Shown here in pieces: positions 59,998 through 64,000 of a DNA stretch of 64,000 nucleotides. This DNA comes from Cotesia glomerata (taxonomy: Eukaryota; Arthropoda; Insecta; Hymenoptera; Braconidae). The notes below the pieces were generated by a model. The model worked only from the letters and a program-made list of their open reading frames with translations, ran no database searches and was not told the origin of the DNA. The translations under genes were made by a program, and so were the position numbers. The stretch is taken from contig NC_058167.1 of NCBI RefSeq assembly GCF_020080835.1, positions 2,108,659 to 2,172,658 of the forward strand, read 5' to 3'. The stretch's first letter is position 1; each line of letters opens with the position of its first letter.

Positions 59998-60697
59998 TCA
60001 ATTTATACTAATGAAGCAGTCGAATCCTTTTCGATACCTGCCACTATTCAATTCACTGTCTTTATCTATTACGACAAATCCATATTTATTCCAGCATGCC
60101 GAGCATAAATCTCTGAATGAGTTGTATGACATGTCTGTATTGACATGATCATCATAAATATGTTTCAAATTCATTTCATCTTGACGGAACAGAACGAGAA
60201 AGTTTGCGTTATCTCTAATTAGATGTTTAGGTATTCGTGTATAAGTTTGACAAAGATAAAAGCTATCAACATCCTTGTGTCGACCCATACAGAAAAAAGC
60301 TTTGATGTGATCTTGTTTTTCACAAGCAACATCGTCAAATATTATCAGGGAGTTAGGCTTAGCAACTTCAGGCTTGATTACAGCCTCATATTCGCTGAAC
60401 GTGAAGAATCCAATACCATCAATCTGTTTAAGCAGTGTCTCCAGGAACTGATACTTTGGTTGGTTAAGAGACTTTGAGTAGAGATATATATTCTCAAATC
60501 TCAAACCGTTTGGATGTACAATAAGAGACAGCAGAGCATTCGTCTTTCCACAGTTTGATGGTCCACAAAATATGGTCCACACGTACACTATTTGGAAGCA
60601 AAGCACCGTGTCGTTTGAGTTTTTTCACACCGGTCCCTTGAACAATTTGATCAAAGTCGATAACTGGTTACTGAGCTCTTGGTTTCTTAAACTCCAT
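59998..60697 (-). pseudogene. Polinton A32/FtsK-like packaging ATPase, N-terminus broken
   Basis: DNA-packaging motor ATPase. The intact stretch (60606-59998) shows Walker A CGPSNCGKTN and Walker B SLIIFDDV, followed by an arginine-containing LCQTYTRIPKHL segment, as in the A32 family. Upstream, the likely start is ATG at 60697-60695. A TAA nine codons later (about 60670-60668) and a one-base shift near 60575, just before Walker A, separate this N-terminus from the rest. It diverges from the PLA2-like gene with 78 bp between start codons. Confidence 0.85.
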
Positions 60698-60775
60698 GAC
60701 TGCTCAATTAATTCTGAGGCTTGGAGGTATAAATACAGGTTATATAGATCACCAAGTCAGTCTTTGATGTTTCAT
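60698..60775. promoter_or_regulatory. Bidirectional core promoter between ATPase and PLA2-like gene
   Basis: Plus strand: TATAAATA at 60728-60735 and initiator TCAGT at 60757-60761 (29 bp from T to T), 15 bp before the ATG. Minus strand: TATATAA (60748-60742) and TCAGA (60719-60715), also 29 bp apart. Both fit the arthropod TATA plus TCAGT-type initiator layout. Confidence 0.65.
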
Positions 60776-61881
60776 GTCTGAGAGCAGACGTGGTAAAGGT
60801 GTTGTCAACCATATAATCAACAAACTCCCACTTGAACTTCACATACCAGGATATCAGTACTGTGGTCCAGGTACAAAGTTAGCCAAGAGGTTAGAGCCAT
60901 ATTAAAGCAAATTTTAAGGGAGTTGGGAAAGAACGGATAGGGGAAAGAGGGGACCTACTCAGTGGGAATTTTTCCATAATTAAAAAAATAATTAGACAGC
61001 CCAGACTGGGAATCGAACCCAGATCTCTCGGTTACACGCCAAGGGCTCGAGGTGATTCAGGTATAAATCCTTTGGACGCGTGTAAGGAACACGATATAGC
61101 TTACTCTAAAAATCGTGAAAATTTGGAAGCTCGTCACGAAGCTGATAAAATTCTTGCAGAGAAAGCGTGGCAACGATTTCAAGCGAGAGACACTGCTATT
61201 GCTGAAAAAGCTGCTGCTTGGAGTGTAAATAAAATCATGAAGTTGAAAAGACGTTTTGGTATGGGTCTTAAAAAAGAAAAACCTATTACCAAGCGTAAGA
61301 CAATTAAAAGAAAAATAACGAAGCGTAAAACAGTTGTTAAAAGAAAGACAACGAAAAGAAAAATAACGAAGCGAAAGACAACAAAGCGTAAGATGATCAA
61401 ACGAAAGACAGCCAAAAGAAAGACAACTAAGCTCAAGACTTCCAAGAAGAAGGATGTTGCTTTGAGACAGATTGTTGATGAAGCTAAAAAGTCCATGCAG
61501 CCTGGTGGAGATCCAGTTAAAACAGCTCTTAAAGGTGCCCGTAAGGCTGTCAAGAAGGCTGGTGGGAAGAAAAACGTTCGATTGCCTCGTATTCTACCAG
61601 TTCCGTCAAAGATTGGTGGACTACTTCCATTCTTGATTCGCCTGTTTGAAGGGTTATCAGCGGTTGGTGCTCTGACAGATGGAGCTGCAGGTATTGCAAA
61701 AGCTGTGAACGATGCAAGCGCAGCTAAAAATCAACTTGTTGAAAAGAAACGTTACAACTTGAAGATGGAGGAAATAGCTGTAGGTAGAGGATTATACATC
61801 AAACCTTACCGCAGTGGTATGGGACTTTATCTGAAACCATACTCAGAGGGAGCTGGCTGCAAGAACTCAAAAAACCAGTAG
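60776..61881 (+). pseudogene. PLA2-like minor virion protein, split by a tRNA-like insertion
   Basis: A parvovirus-type phospholipase A2 domain: the Ca-binding loop YCGPGT at about 60858 and the catalytic HD in DACKEHDIAYS at about 61075 lie on either side of a ~150-bp insertion that brings a stop (TAA, 60902-60904). After the PLA2 part comes a Lys/Arg/Thr-rich tract of about 55 residues (KRKTTKRKITKRKTTKRK; 61280-61440), a hydrophobic segment (GGLLPFLIRLFEGLSAVGAL, about 61615) and a Gly/Tyr repeat (GLYIKPY, GLYLKPY). Such proteins in adintoviruses are thought to help membrane breach during entry. Disrupted here. Confidence 0.85.
60897..61046 (-). mobile_element. Small tRNA-derived insertion inside the PLA2-like gene
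   Basis: The minus strand reads as the 3' half of a tRNA: GATCTGGGTTCGATTCCCAG (B-box) at 61005-61024, followed by a GTCTAATTATTTTTTTAATT stretch. Imperfect direct repeats GCCAAGAGGTTAGAG (60882-60896) and GCCAAGGGCTCGAG (61038-61051) flank it and may be a diverged target duplication. It brings the stop codon that breaks the gene. Confidence 0.65.
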
Positions 61882-62240
61882 AGCTACCACATCGAACACT
61901 GACTAACATTGATTTATTAAAATATGCCAAGCTGCTTAAAATTCCAAATTTTCGTGGAGTTTTAATGAGAAATGATTTACCAAAATCTGGACCTAAAACA
62001 AATGAATCAGCAATAATAAATTTGGATGATAAACTTGGACCTGGGACTCACTGGGTTGCATACAAAAAAAATCATAATCAAGTAATTTACTTTGACAATT
62101 TTGGTAATCTACAATCTCCGCAAGACTTGATGGAATATCTCGATGTTGGTAGCGTAAAGTACAATCATAAAAGATATCAAGACTTTGATACAATCATATG
62201 TGGACATTTGTGTTTAAAATTCCTGACTGGACAACGATAA
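61853..62240 (+). CDS. Adenain-like cysteine protease of the Polinton
   Basis: Virion maturation protease of the C5 type. The ATG-initiated frame is 61965-62240. The same frame is open upstream to about 61853 (LQELKKPVELPHRTLTNIDL), overlapping the end of the PLA2-like gene by 29 bp in a different frame, so the true start may be a frameshift product or non-ATG. The catalytic His is in GTHWVAYKK (62049-62051), the acidic residue in YFDNFG (about 62092) and Cys in ICGHLCLKF (about 62205). The order His-Asp-Cys is as in adenain. The C-terminus is short but plausible. Confidence 0.82.
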
Positions 62241-62271
62241 ATTGAAGTGACTCGGGACTACAAGCGTCAGT
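62236..62271 (+). promoter_or_regulatory. Possible promoter of the penton-like gene
   Basis: GATAAATT at 62236 and TCAGT at 62267-62271, 31 bp apart, immediately before ATG 62273. The TATA box is imperfect and the leader would be very short. Confidence 0.45.
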
Positions 62272-62272
62272 C

Positions 62273-62976
62273 ATGGCGGAGTCATTTACCTTGACACTAT
62301 CTGGAAACTCCTCCGTATTGGAGGCAAATTATTTCCCAACGTTAAGCTCTTGTTAAGCTTGTTAAGACTTGTTAAGCTCCTAACATTTAATTCAATACCA
62401 AATATTGATGATGGTGCTAATAAATTCTATGTGTCATCAAAAAGATCCAAGAGAAGTACAATCAATAGATTTCAAGAAATAACTATACCAACAGGGAGTT
62501 ATGAATTTAAAGATATCGAAACTTATATAAACAAAGCATTACCTGAACTGAGTTTTATTTTAAAAGCAAACAACAATGAGTTGAGAAGTGAAATAAAATG
62601 TGATCAGTATATAAATTTTGAACCTGACGATTCTATTGGATCATTACTTGGATTTACCAACCGCATGCTTGAACCTAACACAGCACATAAATCTGATTTA
62701 CCAGTCAAAATATTAAAAATCAATGCTCTGAGAGTCGAGTGCAATATAACTACTGGATCATACATCAATGGTGAGAAGAATCACACAATCCATGAATTTT
62801 TCCCGAGAGTTCCAGCAGGATATGAAATAGTAGAGGTATCAACAAACATCATTTACCTGCCAGTCGCCGTACGAGCAATACACAACGTGAGACTCCGCAT
62901 TGTTGACCAGGACGAGAGAATAGCAAATTTCTGTGGCAAGACTATTACGATAAGACTGCATATAAAAAGTCTGTAA
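62273..62976 (+). pseudogene. Penton-like minor capsid protein, N-terminal frame break
   Basis: Single-jelly-roll capsid vertex protein of Polintons. The start is ATG 62273 (MAESFTLTLSGNSS). After about 22 residues the frame stops within a block of CTTGTTAAG repeats (62345-62378). The downstream frame (62380-62976) is open and continues the protein: LLTFNSIPNIDDGANKFYV, PTGSYEFKDIETYINKAL, and an Arg-rich final strand (ITIRLHIKSL). The stop TAA overlaps the next ATG by one base (TAATG). The C-terminal three quarters are intact. Confidence 0.8.
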
Positions 62977-63137
62977 TGGGTATCGTATATGAGACAAAGA
63001 CTGGTAGTGGGTATAAAAGGATTGCAGCATGTCCAAAGATTATCAGTCCTCATCGAGCTCTGAAAGTGTTGACACGTCAGAACGCAGAGTTCCTAAAAAG
63101 TCTAGGACTAAAATTACGTGGAAAATTCACAAGATAA
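62976..63137 (+). CDS. Small basic Polinton protein, 53 aa
   Basis: Starts at the ATG overlapping the penton stop (62976) and ends TAA at 63135-63137. It is rich in Lys/Arg, with MGIVYETKTGSGYKRIAACP at the start and a FLKSLGLKLRG end. No domain is recognised. The tight overlap with the upstream gene and a position just before the major capsid gene suggest a real virion or assembly protein. Intact in this copy, unlike its neighbours. Confidence 0.7.
   Translation: MGIVYETKTGSGYKRIAACPKIISPHRALKVLTRQNAEFLKSLGLKLRGKFTR
63012..63047 (+). promoter_or_regulatory. Promoter of the major capsid gene, inside the small ORF
   Basis: TATAAAAG at 63012-63019 and TCAGT at 63043-63047 (31 bp apart) give a leader of about 125 bases to the capsid ATG at 63172. 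It lies within the coding sequence of the 53-aa protein. Confidence 0.65.
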
Positions 63138-63171
63138 AAATAAATTTTTGTTGTTTAGCTTGTGTGATACC

Positions 63172-64000
63172 ATGGCGGAAATCTTAGATATAAAAAAATC
63201 GATTATTCTTTATGAGTCTATTGCCCACTGTGAAGCTTATTCACACCTACCATACGCATCATCAACATTTAACAACAGTGATGAAATAAGGATTGCTGTT
63301 CAGCATCAAGATCTGTGCTTGCTTCCAAGCAAGAGCACATTACATTTTTATGGAAGAATGAGGAAAGCTGATAGTACTGTTGTGAGTGCTACTATAAAGA
63401 TGATCAACATGGCTGTCTGTCATATGTTTGAAGAGATACGTTATGAACTGAATGGTGTAGAAATTGATAGATGTGAGAATGTTGGCATTACCAGTGTTAT
63501 GAAAGGGTACGCTTCTCTGAGTCCAGGACAGCAAAATATTCTAGAAAATGCTGGTTGGATTGTTAATGAAGATAATAATAAGTTGACTGATGCTAATGGC
63601 TACTTTGATGTCTCAGTACCGCTGAGTTTTATCCTCGGATTTGCTGAAGATTATCAACGAGTTATTGTGAATGCCAAGCATGAATTAATACTGATCAGAT
63701 CAAATACTGATCAAAATGCTTATGTTGTTACCGCTGAGAGTGAAAATGTTAAAATTACGATTCAAAAAATTGAGTGGATTGTACCGTATATAACAATGTC
63801 TGACAAGTATAAAATTGAGGTGTTGAATTCTATAACCTCTGATCCATCTATCCCAATCAATTTCCGGACTTGGGAACCAGCTACAACCAAGCACATTTGG
63901 GCAATCAAAACAACAAATCAACTCGAGAAACCTCGTTTTGTCATCCTTGGATTTCAAACAGCAAGAAAGAATCAATCAAATCAAAATCCAAGCGAATTTG
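63172..64000 (+). CDS. Hexon-like major capsid protein (double jelly roll), N-terminal 276 aa
   Basis: Open from ATG 63172 (ACCATGGCGG, good start context) to the window end with no stop. The start MAEILDIKKSIILYESIAHC, then HLPYASSTFNNSDEIRIAVQ, SKSTLHFYGRM and MAVCHMFEEIRYELNG fit the N-terminal jelly roll of Polinton major capsid proteins. No frameshift or stop is visible in the part seen. The remainder, and the right terminal repeat of the element, lie beyond the window. Confidence 0.9.
   Translation, partial: MAEILDIKKSIILYESIAHCEAYSHLPYASSTFNNSDEIRIAVQHQDLCLLPSKSTLHFYGRMRKADSTVVSATIKMINMAVCHMFEEIRYELNGVEIDRCENVGITSVMKGYASLSPGQQNILENAGWIVNEDNNKLTDANGYFDVSVPLSFILGFAEDYQRVIVNAKHELILIRSNTDQNAYVVTAESENVKITIQKIEWIVPYITMSDKYKIEVLNSITSDPSIPINFRTWEPATTKHIWAIKTTNQLEKPRFVILGFQTARKNQSNQNPSEF

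Larger units (their letters stand above)
55547..64000. mobile_element. Polinton/Maverick (adintovirus-like) element, partial
   Basis: Self-synthesising DNA transposon with virus-type genes: protein-primed DNA polymerase, retroviral-type integrase, packaging ATPase, adenain-like protease, penton- and hexon-like capsid proteins and a PLA2-like minor protein. Gene order is PolB(+), then four minus genes, then a divergent plus block. Neither terminal inverted repeat is inside the window. Several genes are broken, so this copy is not expected to be active. Confidence 0.93.

Noticed and set aside
60990..61046. tRNA gene inside the Polinton
   Set aside because: Only a 3' tRNA half is visible and it interrupts the PLA2-like gene; more likely a SINE fragment.

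Overview
This is eukaryotic, AT-rich DNA made almost entirely of transposable elements. R1-type and other LINEs, a tRNA-derived SINE, a Helentron, a TTAA-flanked transposase/exonuclease element, a Polinton and TATA/TCAGT-type core promoters point to an arthropod, most likely an insect. A parasitoid-wasp-like hymenopteran is my guess, at low confidence. There is no bacterial operon, CRISPR array or rRNA gene. Two assembly gaps of 100 N occur (36375-36474, 55447-55546).

Layout. 1-13.9 kb: three copies of one R1-clade LINE, each with its poly(A) end fused to a (CA)n microsatellite. The arrays lie inside a larger dispersed repeat, one copy of which carries an 842-bp (CA)n tract. Two apparent exons of an unidentified host gene lie at 2884-3363. 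14-18.5 kb: a long-armed MITE and a tRNA-derived SINE with a 14-bp target duplication. 18.5-34.7 kb: a stack of nested insertions. The outermost is a foldback element with ~325-bp arms and a 103-bp tandem repeat. A 14.2-kb element flanked by TTAA (transposase plus exonuclease gene) sits in its right arm. That element holds a LINE with a 247-bp direct duplication, which is itself split by a hAT-like foldback element, and a second LINE in the exonuclease reading frame that carries a possible solo LTR.

34.7-47 kb: a 1.1-kb solo LTR, a decayed Helentron (HUH Rep, PIF1-like helicase, AP-endonuclease-like domain), and a complete minus-strand LINE with a 17-bp target duplication in an AT-rich tandem array. 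47.3-53.5 kb: an unidentified gene with Gln/Pro-, Asp- and His-rich stretches, split by a 5'-truncated R1-like LINE with a 13-bp target duplication, followed by a 51-bp tandem repeat and a cluster of ATGGCGG motifs. 53.6-55.4 kb: SINE-like sequence and a ~140-bp tandem array.

55.5-64 kb: a Polinton/Maverick (adintovirus-like) element cut off at both sides. It has protein-primed PolB (+), then convergent integrase-chromodomain, coiled-coil protein, unknown protein and packaging ATPase (-), then divergent PLA2-like minor protein, adenain-like protease, penton-like capsid, a 53-aa basic protein and the hexon-like major capsid protein (+). Several of these genes carry stops, frameshifts or insertions, so this copy looks inactive, although the module is nearly complete. 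TATA boxes 29-31 bp upstream of TCAG/TCAGT initiators recur in front of several of its genes.
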